A stretch of 64,000 nt of DNA from Hymenolepis diminuta (lineage: Eukaryota > Platyhelminthes > Cestoda > Cyclophyllidea > Hymenolepididae), in NCBI GenBank assembly GCA_900708905.1, contig CAADRB010000089.1:248001-312000 (forward strand), given 5' to 3'. The notes beneath the pieces are model-generated. The model was given only the letters and a program-made list of their open reading frames with translations. It made no database searches and was not told the origin of the DNA. The position numbers were made by a program, and so were the translations under genes. This document shows positions 10,901 to 25,900 of the stretch, piece after piece (the first letter of the stretch is position 1; each line of letters starts with the position of its first letter).

Positions 10901-13900
10901 TTAGAAAATTGGCTCAAGCGCCAAGTAAGATATGATAAAAATCATGTGTATATTTTATCATAGAGGAAATTTAAACATTATTAGGGAATGTTTGAATGTG
11001 TTTACTGATTAAACAAATCGCTTTTGGCTGTTTTTTTTAATGTTTCTGGTTTTTTTAGTATTCTGCAATCAGAATGATGAGTTGGTTTTGTTAATTGGCC
11101 ATCTGTTAATTTATAATAATCGCTGCTCTTCTGAATCTTTTCCATCTGTCAAATGCTTGGTATATAAATTTAATTATCTTATTCCGCCTCATGTTTGGTG
11201 ACATTTCCTTACTTGTTTACTCGGTATCCTTGTAGACGTTTGTCTGGAAGGCTAAAGGTTTCTGAATTTGTATCGCAGAAATCTTTTTGAAAACAGGCTA
11301 CAAGCTAAATATTCTTCTTTCTACTAATCCTCTTCATTTCAGTATTCCCGTCCCTTCTATGGATATGAAATACTGTAAATGAAAATAATAAATTACTATG
11401 TGCAATACACGTTTGGCGAATATTTCGAGCAGTTGTGTCACGACAAGATTAGGTTTTCCTGTTGCTAATTGAGATGTCCACAATAAATAGCTCCTTATTG
11501 TAAAAGGAGAAGTTTCTGGACCTTTTTTCAGAGCCTATTATTTATCAGCCCCATTTTACCCAAAATGACTAAATGTGTGTTAGTTCAGATAAAGAAAAGG
11601 TATTTTTTCGACACAATATTGACATATAACCGACTTAGACTGGGATTAGCTATTGGACTCGTAATCAATTAGTAGAACGGAAGAGATGTTTGCAAATTAA
11701 ACAAATCGCTGCTAACTTATTGAGCTGGATCACCAATAAGTCCAACTCTTTACCTCTTATTTTTCTCATTTTCTATTTTAGGAGGAAGTGAATCAGCATC
11801 TTTCATTGATTTGTTAAACACCGTCGTCCAAAACGCAATAGAATCCTATGGAAAAGGTCAGAGTACGGTTCACGCCCTTCTACCCAGACTACTTCAACAC
11901 TATCCGGAGAAGTGGACTGTTGTACTTGGTGCAGTTCTCCATGATCGTATTATTGAAGCTGTAGCAAATCCAAATTCTCTTTCACCCCAAATAGCTGGAC
12001 CCCTGCCACCTAACCCCTTAGAGGATGAACTGATAAATCACACTATTTTCCTCTTTAAACCCATGCGAAAATTCCTTCGAGAACTTACTAATTGGATTCG
12101 AGCAATGGCTGCAGCTCCTATGTCAAGCACTACTCAGTCTACTGGTGGTAGTATTACAGATTTCTTGCCATGCGCAGAGATTGGTTGTGCTTTGTTGGGT
12201 GCTGATCGAGAACGGCATCCCCCTATGCAGGAATCGGCTGAGGCTGTTGTGCGTCGAATGTGGGAGCTGAGTGGTGGTCAGAACTTTGGACCTGTGACTC
12301 TTCTGAGATACACCTATGGGGTCACTCATATCGTTTGCCAACTGCAGATGATCTCTATCACACGGGCCTTCTCGAATGATGCGCTAGCTCTCAAGAAAAG
12401 GGGTATGTAATAATTTAATGTTTAGTTAATTAATATAATTGAATTTTATAAGAAGCACCACAGCATAATTGGCTTCTAAATAATAAGTTTCGCAAGTATT
12501 TCTGCATTTTTAACTGACGAATATCCTAATACCCATCAACATCACATTTTGATTCTTGGTACTGCTAATTAATTATCAGCCATACTGTGTTATTTAAAAC
12601 GAAGTTAATTGCACTCAAATAGTTCAAAGCCAATTTAACGAAAGCGGCCAACTATTAACACACGCATAGTAAAAACTTAAGAATGCAGAATAGTTGATAA
12701 GTCTTTGTTCTTTCAAGTTTTACTTAACTATCACTATCACTAGATGAGGAGAAAACGTTAGTCTCAAGGCAGAGAGAGGATGTCAACCTCAACCAGCTGT
12801 GCAAAGGTAAATGTGAAGGAATGTGAGGGGAATCAATAAATGGCCTAAGGATTGAGTTATAAGTAGCAATCGGTAGAAAGTGAGCAGCGAAAAAGTGGAG
12901 ATTTTGTTTTTGAAAATTATATATTTCTCAGTAACCTTTGATTCTGAAGATTTATTGTTCGGAGTATTGGTTAGAACTGTGGGAACAATTGTAGTTATTT
13001 TCAGTTTCTCATGAGCAAAGTTTTGCATTCACGTTTATTTTCGTTTTTATGTTTCTTGAACCAGTCCTAGTTTGCTTGGTAATAGAAAAAAAAACATTCA
13101 TCAAAAGACTACACAAGTTTAAAGGATGGATGGTAGCACCTCCCCAATCGTCATAGATACAGATTGGTTAGTTTGCATGAGCTAAGGTCTGCAGCTAATC
13201 CCAATTTTAACTGTTCATTTCACGTTTTCAATATCCTACAATGCCGGAGTGTACTTTCTGCCAATAATGCAGTTTTTCGGGCACCTCATTATTGAAGTGA
13301 TCAATTATAAACATTTCGCTCATTGTTACAAGAGGTGACGGAGCTTCCAATTGACCATTTTATAGTTTTTAATATTAAATTTTTATATTTGGAGTATTTA
13401 ATACAATATGTTAAAATTCTTGAGAATGTGCTTTACAATGGTTTCAATAAGGCTTAGTTAATTAATAAGTGTCAATATTTAGATGATTGTTATTTTCTCC
13501 CTCCCAAGATTCCCATATAATGAAAAATATGGGGCGTTGTGGACTAGAAACATATTCATTGATGGAGAAAAATAATATTCGAAAAAGCATTTTTAAATCA
13601 ATAATACGTAAAGTTATTACCTAATAATCATGTTTCAATGATGGAAGATTACAGGACAATAGAGAAATAGTAATATAACTTCTCGAATCATCTAAGGAAG
13701 ATGGTAACACCACTTGACCTGGGTATAGGGGAGGTCTCCATGACTCGCTATGATTGGGAACCCGCATTCTGTCATCCTCTTTTTTTGATCAGAGTTAGCT
13801 AATGTGGTCGATTATCCACGTTAATGGTTATGGATTTCTGTCGTGACCTCTGGCTTGACCGAAGTGCGCATTGACCGCAATGCCTCAAAATGCTAACATT

Positions 13901-16900
13901 GAAGTAATTTTAAAATGTGAATTCCTCCACATAATTATAATTCACAGTTTATTGTTTATTTGTCCAGCTGAAGGAAATGCAGATCTAATAAAAGCCCACC
14001 ATGTATGCATCCGTCAAATTCGGAGTTACTATCTACGTTGGTTCCGAAACTTTCTACCGGCTCTCTTCTCCTCAATCTCTAACAATGCGTCGCTTTCTGA
14101 AGTCCTTGGTCCAGCCGTTCTCTACATCCATAGATGCTTCTCTCGAGCTTCCTTCCTCGAAGTTCCCTCTCCCTTCGACGCACTTTCCAACAGTTCCAAT
14201 CGTGCAACAGTCTTTCCACCTTTCTATGTGGCAGAAGATGTTTGGTCCACCGAGAAGAACCAGAGGTAAGTGAATGGCGTTTATAGCAGTCCAAATAGTG
14301 ACACTAGTCTATTTGCATGTCTGTCATGTCAGAGGCTCAATATCTACATTAACTTCTTGTGTTCAATCGTGAAATATAAAGAATTTACCGAGAATTTTTA
14401 GGTCCAAATAAGTCTAAGAATGCATGCTGTTTTCTGTAATCTACAGTCTTCATCATATCGACAAACTATTTTATAATTCGTATCATGAATGTAATTTTAA
14501 CAAAGTCACATACGGCTTTCAAATTGTAATGCGTTGAAAAGAACATTCTCTGGTATTCGAGAATTTTATGTTTGACGACTTTGACTTGAAACCTTTAATT
14601 CTAGAGTGGAAGATATTTTTTTCTCTCCATTTCTTACTTCGCATAATCCTTATCAGTACAACCGCACTTATTTAGATGGTTTATTAATGTAAAAAGAACG
14701 GTCTAAACGTGCCTTTATTGAGCGATGTCTTATTGGTATGGGAAGTTAATGTAAAAGGTTATAAAAAGCCTTAGATGTATATAAGATAAACGGACCAAAA
14801 GGCGAAACGAGTACAAAGAGAGGAAACGACTATATCACCACAACCATTACCATCTAACTGGTAATGAAAAACCTGAAAATGAGTATATCTCGGCATGGCA
14901 GCTTCCCTAACGATCCACATTGTGCTTCCCGGCGTTTATGTATTTTCGTACAGGTGAGTTGGCTAGTTTAGTCTACCTCTAATTCTTCCATATCAACGTA
15001 CTTGGTGGAATGTATTAGTAAATCCTATTCAGCTCATTCCATTCTATGTCCTATTCGATGTACCAATCAACCATACACTAATGCAAATACAATCGTGTTA
15101 ATTTTATTCTTATTTAGAGTTTTATAGTACTCCTTAATTATGACGTTTAGTACTTGGCAGATTTAGGTCTTTGTGAGCATTATTCTTATGAGGGAATATT
15201 ATTATTTGTGACATTGTAAACACATTTAAAAGGGCGCATGCAAAAGCTAATGACCTAGTTCAGCTCTTTTCCTGTTCTCAGCACACAAGTCTACCACTTG
15301 ACCTGCTTGCCTTTGTGGGAAAAACACGCTCTCAATCTCCTTCGATATGGTGTTGATCTCCAACGTGTTCTTCTTGATCCCACAGATGCGGTTTCTATTG
15401 TCTGTGAGCTTATCTGGCGTGGAACCGCCTTTGCTTGCGAAAACAGTGAGTCTAAATGCTTTCCGTTACTTTTTCTCTTACCTATAGATTTTTCTGTGAA
15501 TATTCTCCCACCCCTTCCTTTTTAAAGATTCTGAGTCAATGAACTTCACCAAATTAGAAGATTTGATTAATCTCCTTTTCAAGTGTTGTTACTACCGCTG
15601 CGATCCCGATTTCCCCAGGTAAATAATCTTGAAATGCTCCTTAATTTCGTTTTTGCAGTGAATTCGCAGATTTAGCCCATCGAACGTATTACTGGAAGGT
15701 CATTATGGCTCTGGTGGCTCTGGCAATACACTCTCCAAACACATGTGGGGCTTACTTTTGGATCAATTTTCCAACTGTTCGCAAGCTTATGGAAATGGTA
15801 ATCACCAAGTATGTGCCTATTTTTTATTGTTTACCTTTTCTTCCTCGTTTTATAGTGATTTTACAAGCGATGGGATGTCGGTTGAATCTGAATATCTGGT
15901 AAGTTTTACCATTTTAAACGGTTAATATGTCTTTATATAGAACATAGAGATGGAGAACCAGTTAATAGCGAGGTTGGAGACATTCTTAAGTGAGCAGGCA
16001 GCGGCTGAGGAGAATGGCAGAACTTCTACACGTTATAGTCTTGCGGGGAAATTGGTTCGTTGTAACCCTAGAGGTGTCTGTAGACGACCACCTGATGGAG
16101 AAATTGTAGCTCTGAAGCAACTTTCATCTCGATTACGACTTCGCAGACGCCTCTGCTCTTGCCGACAGCCTGATTTCCTCTTGGAGCTCATTCTTTCTCA
16201 ATCTACTGATCTGCCTCAACCATGGGTCATTCAGTTGGTCGAGTCTATGGGCCAGGATTTCACCACTTTGCCTCTTCAGTGCCTTGCAGATTACATTCTC
16301 CACGCTGCTATCAAACGTATTCGCGATGCAGAGGAGAAAGAATTCACAGCGGGTGTGCTTCTCGAGGACAAATTCGACGTTCTCTCCAGTGCAGATCGAC
16401 AGTCAATAGAAGGTAATCCTGTGGGGATAACAGTTAGTTCTGGTTCGATTTTATCGTCTTCTCTCTATTTTGATATCTCTTTTAGGTCCTCGACGTAATC
16501 GTTTAGATAGTACTAGCAGTACTAACACGGAGAAATCTGCCTCGTCGGATGACATGGAAATGCGATTCCTTCATATTATGCTTCATTTGCAAGAACAGGC
16601 TCAAAGTCCTGTCCCAGATTTGGCTGCAATTGCCGCCCAACTCGGCTCTGAGACTGCGACAGCTCAGCAATTTCTGCTAAATAGTGTGGTCGAGGCCGTA
16701 CTTCAGTCATTTGCTAGTCGTCTTAGAGATTCTTCATCTCTTATCAGAAGAGCTGCTCGATACGTAAGTTCGGGAACTAATAATATGCTTGTGTGTTCTC
16801 TATGTATTTTATATGGACGGCTTTTGTATAATGGCGTTTTTGAAGATCGACAAAAGGTAAATTATTTTATATAGCCATGTTTAACATACAAGTAATAAAC

Positions 16901-19900
16901 AGGTGACTCGCTCGCCGTTGCATTTCTAGGATTAGGATGCCTGGACTTTCTAGAAATTGGTGCGTGCTTGCGGTGACTGTTGATTATAGTTAATATAATA
17001 TACTTGAATATGATGTAACACAGCCATGGAATGAATGTTAGGAAATACTAATATACAACATGGTGCAAAAACGCTAATCGTAGAATACTCATTCAGTTGG
17101 GTCAAATGGGAAGACCAAAGTTATATGCCCGCAAATAAATGGCATTTGCAAAAGCGTATTAGTGTATTTATTAAGTCTAGGATTTATAACAGTGGATGAT
17201 CTGTATGCATTGAATTTGTACCAACTTTATTACTTTTTTTGAAACAATGTTCTCAAACTTATTCGGACTTTCTAATAACCAAGAGATCAAAAACAGGTGA
17301 GTGAGTTTTTGCATATTGGAGTTCAGTGTGGGAATTATCTAGATGTACTCTAAATTGGAATTTATTCCCCTATTAATAGGACAATATGAGAAGAATGTTC
17401 TTTTAAAGAAAATGAGAGCATCTGGATTGAAAAAGAGTGGGGGGTGTTGAAAATTTATGTAAAGAAAGCAGAGAGTGTATTTTAGTTCTCTTCCCAAATA
17501 ATGCACACTTTTCATGGCCTTGAAAAAAAACTCTGATGTGGTAAAACAATGCCTTCTGCTGCACTTGCTGAATGCCTTTTTTAATATGTATAAAAGTATA
17601 TTTCATGCTTTTAGTACTCCACTGGAAAAAGTGATCCCTTTACTACCGTTTTATTTAACTTTGAACCATCAGAGTAATTTAATCTGTATTTAACCACATT
17701 CTAGACATTCACATGCAGCTGAGATCGTTCTATTTCACTGTTCTGATATAGATTCTATTTAAAAGGAGTTTATGCCAGCTAGATCATACACATTCAAATC
17801 AGGAAGATAGATCAGGCATATGTGGGTATATGGGCAGAGTTTACGTACCTTATATAAGTGAATTGTGGAATTTAACTACCTAACGTATGCAGTAATGTGC
17901 ATTTCCCTGCTGAATTAATTAATGTAATGTTTGATCGAATACAAAAGCAAAACAATTGTCGCAGCGGTTTGTTCGCTGATCTGCGGGTACGTCATAATTT
18001 ATCTTTATCTCTCATTCTAGTGTTTGACCCTTCTGGTTTCAAAAGATCTTCCAGTTGCCTGTGAGAAGAAGTCCGTAACGGCAGTGTCGAATCAATCCAC
18101 GGAAGAATTTCTCATTGTTCTTCAATCTCTCCTTAGCCTTCCAGGCCTGTCTGTAGCACTCTCTTCTGCTAGTCAACGGCAGCCGCAGGGGTCACTGGAG
18201 TTCATCCCAGGAAGTCGTGGAATGCACTTTTTGGATCTCATCTTGAATGCCATTCTTGTGGAGGATGAAATTGCTCCTCTTACATCCTACATTCACTTTC
18301 TTGGACAACTTACGGAAGTTGAATCTTTTGAGGTGAGCATTAGTGCCATTACTGGTTTAACAAATGTATCTAACTCTATTATTTACGACTTCAGTAATAA
18401 AAAAAGAAGTTCTTCATTCTTAAATATTTTTGGATATGGTCAAGAGACCGATTTCGTCGATTTCTTTGAATTTTAAAGGTGGATTTAATTGTTTATTTTA
18501 CTTTTCCTATTATAATGTTCATATATTTTATATACCCATCTAGTATTAAGAATTAAGTGTGTATTATGATATTATAACAGCTACAACAGAGAAGAGGTAA
18601 TGTGAGGAAGGGTTAGGGAGATGTATTATTTGGGATTTGGGAGAGTTAATTCTTTTCTTTTCAATTCGCAGAATGTATGCTGCCGCTTTTCCGAAAGATC
18701 TTCTGAAGGGCTTTCTCTAAATTCAATATAAATGCCAAGGATGTCAATCTGATATGTGGTGTTTAAACCATCCTTGTCTTTTATTAGACTTAAAACATTC
18801 GGAAATTAGACACTGAGAAGTCCTTGTCGTTTGTTGCTTTAGAGAAACAATGATCCCGATAGTAATGCAGGTCACCGATTTTCTTTCTGCCAACATTCGG
18901 TTGCAGTTTTACACCTCAACTTTTTAGAGACAGGAATTGGCCTTGTTGGCTGTTTTAGCCATGATAGCTTGGTTAAACTAAAAACCGTCTTACTGTCTTC
19001 ATTAATTTGCCCAAGCCATGACATAAGCTTTCTTTCTATTTCTCTTTGGTATCTGATGACTGAAGAAGTTTTAGGGTAAGAGAACTGGGAGGAATATCCA
19101 TTGTGGCCCGAAAGCGAAGTCTCCTTTTCTGAAGCTGGGCTGAGCAACTTCCCAAAATCCTCTGATCAAGCTCTTCACATGCTATAGTTCTACGGGATCG
19201 TAATCCTAAGAACGGTTCTCTCATAGTAATAAGGGTAGCCTTAAGTTTGTTGTAGTTAAGTATCCTTAATACCATTGTTGAAAGGTCGTAATGGAAGATT
19301 GAGCCTACGTAGATCTTGATGAACCTGCTAATAGTCATTTAAATTTTTCGTATAAACCTTCTGATCACATTGTACATGCGATTTTGATAAGTTATTTTTT
19401 GTGTGAAAAAATGTATTTGAGTTCTACGAACAATGATAGCATTAATGTTCTGTGAAGAGATTTTTTCACGTCTTGTCTTATTTGAATTTGTAGGCCTGGC
19501 ATTCAGCAACAAGCTGCCTAAGCCAACTCCTCTTGAATCGGAGGACTCTGGTTCAACGTCTTTTCGAATCAGACGATGTGCTGAGTATTTCTGCACCTCT
19601 TCCGCCTGTAGTTGAAGGTCAACCTGTGCCACCAGAACTCACAGAACCCGGAGAATTTCAACATACACGAGGCTTCATTTTGCTGGAGAATCTCTGCCGT
19701 ATCATGGTCCTCGATGTGGAATACTTCTGCACTTCCACTAAAGTCATTCCAGTTAATGAAAATAATGTTAGTCCTATTGGGTATTGTCTTACTATCTACG
19801 CAAAATATACTTATGATGATATTATGTTTTCTTAACTTTTGCGGTATAAGACTATTTTTGAAATAACTTGGTTATAAGTAATCACCCTAGAGTTTATTTG

Positions 19901-22900
19901 GATAATTTACTCTCGCTGATTTCCCAAGCTCCGATTATGATAGATTTGTCTTTTAACAGAGCCACCACAATGAAATTGAGCCATTTCAAGGGGGAATAAT
20001 TTATGTCACAAAACATTCTCATTGTATTGTTCAACTGTTAAATAAAGTGAGTTCCGTGATTAGCTGGTCTCAGGTTTACGTCGATGGAACATCATAAGCA
20101 TAAATATGCAAATCTTTCGTGAATTTAGGCCTGAAAAAGTTTTTAAAAACGTCCATTTCTTGACGTAATTGTTGAATTCTTATTTCCAAGCTTTTACAAA
20201 CAATGCCCGTTTATTACTTTGGTGTCCTGAGTTGAATAAATTATTAAAGGGCAGTTATAGCCCATCTGCTGATTTTTTTCTTGTGTTTTATCTAAAGAAA
20301 TTCAGCCACAATTTTGGATTACTTTCAAGTAATTTTAATTACGTAAACTAACAAACCTTCCTATGGATCGATCAAAATTACTTCTGAATTGATTTTAGTT
20401 GCCCTTCGAACGAACTAATTTATTATTTCTCCTTTCCCTAGAGTGTACTCGTGGTCTGGTCACAGTCGAATCAAATTCCAATGGAGCTGGAAGTAATTGA
20501 ATCCAACTTGATGCTTCTCTCCCGAATCCCGCGACGATTTATTGTCTCAAGCACGGCCAGTTCTTCGTGGTGGGGACATCTCCTTAACATTTGGATCTCT
20601 GATGACAGTTCTGGTGCCCACAGTTTACCAAAAACTCTGCGTATTACAGAATCCTCGGAGACAATGCGCACGAAACTCGGTCTTATCAGTCTAAGTGCTT
20701 CAAATGAATTCATTATATCTCCCAAATTACGGGCTGCTTTTCTCGTCAGTGGCCTGTCTCAACTCCATGCCATTGGTACGTTTTTTGTTTACTAGATCTG
20801 GAATCTTCATTATTAACTTTTTATTCTGTTTCTGTGCTCAAACGGTACACTTGATAACTACCGGGTTCATTTGGTAAAGCATATTCTAACCTACCATGTG
20901 TAGAAAAAGAATATCGTAGACCTCTGGTGAGGAACTCGACTGTTCCCAACCCCTTTCTATTAGCCGGACTCACCTGGTGCTGTTGCGCATTTCATTTATT
21001 GAGTGTGCATCGACGGACATCGAACCTGTGACTGCTCACTTCCTAGACGAGTAGGTTAATCGCTGTTACTCCGGCGTACATGGTACCAATTTGGTTAAAA
21101 GTGGAGAGGCGGGGGAGAGGAGTATGTTTAATGTGCTCCTCAAATTTAAGAACAGCATTTTTGCTGTTGTATAAAAAAGATAGACTTGTTTCTTTCTGAA
21201 AATATAATTGAAGTACATGTTAGGACGCTGTTGTGATAAAAATTCTTGATCCATTTTCCCATTTACCAGTGCAAAACTTGATGCGTTCTCATTAAATGCA
21301 GATATTCGCGTTCATATTGATTTCCTACAGATCGGAGTGCTATTATTTCATTCTTGTTTTGCTGGTTTCTCTAAGAAATAGCTGAAGCGCTTGTATGCGT
21401 AATTCTTTTATACATATTGGACCCTGTGTAGTACGTTAATTCACTAGTGTTCATCAAGTATTTATTTTATACATCTATTTTAATTACAACGACGATTTAC
21501 AAATATGTATCTAGACCATCACAATTTGCATTTGTTGCAACACAAGATTTGAGGCTTTTATTGCTTCTAATATGCTCCCAGTTATGTCTAGGACGAGCTA
21601 AAACCCCCATCTCAAAAACTGCTGCATTGGCACCCCCATTTTACCCGATTGTCGCAAGACGTAAGAGTAAATGAGTACGTCTTTTTGAGGTAGAACGGAA
21701 AGGGATCCGTTTCACATAATTTTAACGGACAGTTGATTAAAAACAAGGTCATACCCAGTGTCCAAAATGTAAGACAGGATACAAAATTCTTATCAATTGG
21801 TGAGATCACCGCATATGTGGTGAGTTATACATCATATTCTTTTTCTCGAAATGCTCAATAGCCTTTAAGCGGGACCTATCATTTTCATTATTCAAAAGAC
21901 GTGTTTATAAATGTTCTGCAAATAAAATTTTGACAGCATGTATAAAAAAACAGTGGTGGTTTGAATTTCAACAGTCAATTATACAAACGTAGATATGTGT
22001 AGTCACCTAATGTTATTATAATAGAATTTGTTTTATGTTAATAAGGCTTGCAGGTAACATTAAAATTGGTCTTATCTTAACCTTTAGAGATGGAGTGCAT
22101 GCAGTTATTGAAATTAGTGATCTTTTCTTATAGTGTCGAGGTCTTTACTACGTTTCGGCGAAAATTCACAAGAAAATATTTCTATATTTTCAGCTTTTTA
22201 GCCCTTTTAACTGTGACTGTAATATTCCCCAAATGTGTTTTTGATCAGGCTTTTTAAACGGTAACCGTACTTTTAAGATCAACGTCAAAGTACTTTTTAA
22301 ACCTCTTGCGCTACGGTTCACTTATAAATTATTTTATTTAAGCGCTTGCTGGAATCACTGGAGAAGATTTTCTGCAGATGATTGTTGAAATTCCACTTCT
22401 TCTTTTGGACTCAAGCACGGCTACCTGTCTTGTGGAATGTGCTACTCGACTTAAGATCACTGCTTCAACAGCTAAACAGAAGGTCGTCCTGCAATTCCTT
22501 CAAACGAAGGCCAGTGTGGTAAGTTTCTTCTAGTTATTGCCGGGATATCAAATCAGAAAGTGAGCTTATGATAAACTTGTTTGCAGGAAGCAAATAGCAA
22601 CGCAGCAGATTTCCATACCAATCCACTTCTGACAACTTCACGAGTCTTCGTCCGTCCAAATTTAATTGCCCCGCCTCCCCTCCTTTCACCGAAGAAATCA
22701 TTCACCTCTCCTAGGAGTATAATGTCTCCTACTCTCTCAGCCAGACCTCCTGTCTCGCCTGAGTCTCCAACTGCTTCGAAAAATCTCTGGAGGGACTTCT
22801 TTAACAGACTCACTGAAGCTCAAGCTGATTTTCTTACGCAATCGGAAGCCTTCTGTTCTACACTCTTAAAAATCAATAGCTCAATCGCTGTGCGAAATCG

Positions 22901-25900
22901 TTGGATGCAAGATCTGGTAAACGTATGTTTACCAATGTTTTCTTACCAGACAGCCAGTTGTGAGGAAATGAAATGAATTTTCTTCCACTTTAGGTATTGC
23001 AGACTGTACAGACTTCAACAAAACGAGGAAGAGGAGCATCAGCATCAGCTAGTTTGACCTCTACTTCGATGGGAGACATGTTGAAGATTTTACCGAACGT
23101 TGCTGCGGTCACTTTCGCCTATTCACTCATTCGTTCATGTCTCTTGACAGGTTTCGCAACGTCTGATACTAAAGTAAGTAATATTTTTCGAACTTCCATA
23201 TAGCCTACACATGTAGATTTCGTACAGTGAGATCAATTTTCTTACATCTTAGCCTTCTAACAGATTCTTGAAGTATTTCATTCTTTTGATGCTATCGCAA
23301 TTTAAGAATGTTACAGAGTTTTTCATATGGGATAAATGTCTATAAATTCAGTAACATTCATTGATGTCACTTATTAGGAACCGGGAGACGATAGGGAGAA
23401 GTAAATCATACTCGGGTTACCGTATGTCAGTGAGTGTTTATCATATGGTCGGACTCTGGGGTCTCAAGTGTCAATATAAGTGATAAAACAATGTATTTCA
23501 GTTTTCATTTTTCATTTTGGGTACAGAGAATGTATTGTGAAACTACTTATAAGACAATATGTCGCCGCTCTTGAATATTTCTAACCAGCATGATTGGGTA
23601 AGCTAATAACCATCTATATTACTAAACAAAAGAACAAATACCTTGATTTTTTCAATCACCATCAAAATCGTAAGATTACCTTTAGTGAAATGAAATCTAT
23701 TAGTCTGCAGGTATAGACTAATAATTCCGTTGATTGTTTTTTTTTTTCAGACGGTTAGTCGGTACCAAAAGGCAATTGAATTATCCCTTGCAACATTTCC
23801 CAAAATCGCTTTCCATTCTGGTCTCTTGGAGCGACTTCTTTTGAATCCTCTACGTTCTGCTTTGGAGAAGAAAGATGGCAATCAGATGGATATATCATTG
23901 GATAGACCCAAGCCATTTGTTTTGGAGCTTCCAATCAACTCTGAAATGCTGGAGTCTCCGTAAGTCTTCTTTTGGTCTTCTAGGAATAGGTCTGTAAATA
24001 TAATTATGAACCCCATTATTCTTCTTTTCTGGAAGTTTGGAACGACAAATGGAAGCTCTTACGCTTTACGGAATCTCTTCAATTGGAATTGAGTCGGAGG
24101 ATGCTGCATGGAGTGTTGTTCGAAGGCATGTTCTGCAAAATCAAGGAGATGCGGACGAAGGTAATCGTAGAAGTCGCAATTTTCTTGTTGAAGAATTCGT
24201 TCATAATACTTCGCCCACTATCCTTCGTGGATGCCTTCGCAGAATCCTTCAAGAAGACGTCACTACACTGGAGTAAGTGCCCTACGTTCGATTTACTTTA
24301 TTTAAATTTTTTGCGTAAATACTGGTGGATTCTTTACTTTGGACTTCCAGCTTGTTATTTATTGGAAGTCAATATTATCAATTCATACCTTTAAATACAT
24401 GAGAACGTTCCAGTTTATTTGGAATAAGCTAATCTCTTCAGACTGTTCTTTTGTATCTATTCGCTGTACCACTCTAGGCTCTAGGAGTTGCTAATGATAC
24501 GTAAAAAAGAAGTCTACCTGGTTTTACTTTCCATGTGGGCTTGTAGTAGGTTACCAAAATCTTAACATCCCTATTAAAAATACGCTGTTTATGTACATGT
24601 GCAATATGAATAATAAAGAATGGGCACACTTGCCAGGATTCAGATGTAACTTCTTCGCTTTATTTCCCCGTGAAAGCGTTTCAATAGTGTTGCTGTTTAA
24701 TTTACTTTAACAAAGTCGTCTCACTTATATTTTCAGCATTTAGACATGATGCATTTTTAGGTTCTAGAGCCATTAGTTTTAGCTTTCTCAAAAATTATAT
24801 CACACTTTTTTTGATCTGATCCTTATGTAGGACCATTTTTTACCTCTCAGAAGCGGAAATTGATCTATTCAAACACCATACCGTAAAGCACTTTCAAAAT
24901 TGTTTGTGCTAGAGAAAGTTCACATCTTGAACTACACGGAGTAATTTTATTGGTCTAAGCTGAGATAATTAGCCTATAAAATATGCCACTCTACTGGTCT
25001 AAGTAGAAGGAAATTATACAAATTTTAGCAAATCTAGTATTTTATGATTGGTGCATTTATCGGAGTTGCGAATGAAGGGTTCACTAAATTGTGCTGTTTT
25101 TGACAAAAATTATAAACTTGTTAGAGAGGTATCGAATATAATTTCTACGATTTTGTTGTAGTTCTGGATTGGTGTTAGATACAATAATAGGGATACTAAA
25201 TCTACCTGCTTTGAGGTCCGCTGTATCCTTGGAGGAGTACCATTCGAAACCCGACTCAGGCAATATCTACTCTCTAATTCATCGCCTCACTACTCCCCAC
25301 GAAGGTATGCGTCTGATCGCCCATGTTTGTCTGGAAGCATCCAAACATTCCACGGTGAGTTTTCAGTGATCAAAAAATCCCACAAGAAACTTCTAAAATC
25401 ATCTCAAATTACGTATTCTAATCTTATAGTTAATTCGCGAAAAACTCATCTCTATTCGGGCGCCAATGATTGACTTGGCTCTTCAGACTTATCCTTCACC
25501 TCTACCCTTTATGGAATACCTAGCAGGTTTCCGGGAACTTCCACCTTCCAATTTGCCCTCTGATCTCACTAAATGTCATCTTCTGATCGATCTTAATGAC
25601 ACCGCTAGGAGTCTACTGCTCTGTACCTACTTTCGAAGACCCGGTATAATCTATGCTCTTTCTCGCACCGAGACCCGAGCTTTCCTTCGGAATCCTGGTA
25701 CTTCTTCGAAGTGTTTCGAATCCAGAGAAGTCAGTCGAATAGGCGGTAATATCTTAACTTCATTATCGAGCAAATTCGACACAGTGCGAGTCTTTGCTGG
25801 TCCCCAAATCGTCGCCATGGCTGTCCAACATCCACATCTCTCCTTGCGTCTTGTACCCCTCATTGCAAGTCTTGCTCAAGGTCGTTTCGACGTCTCCTTG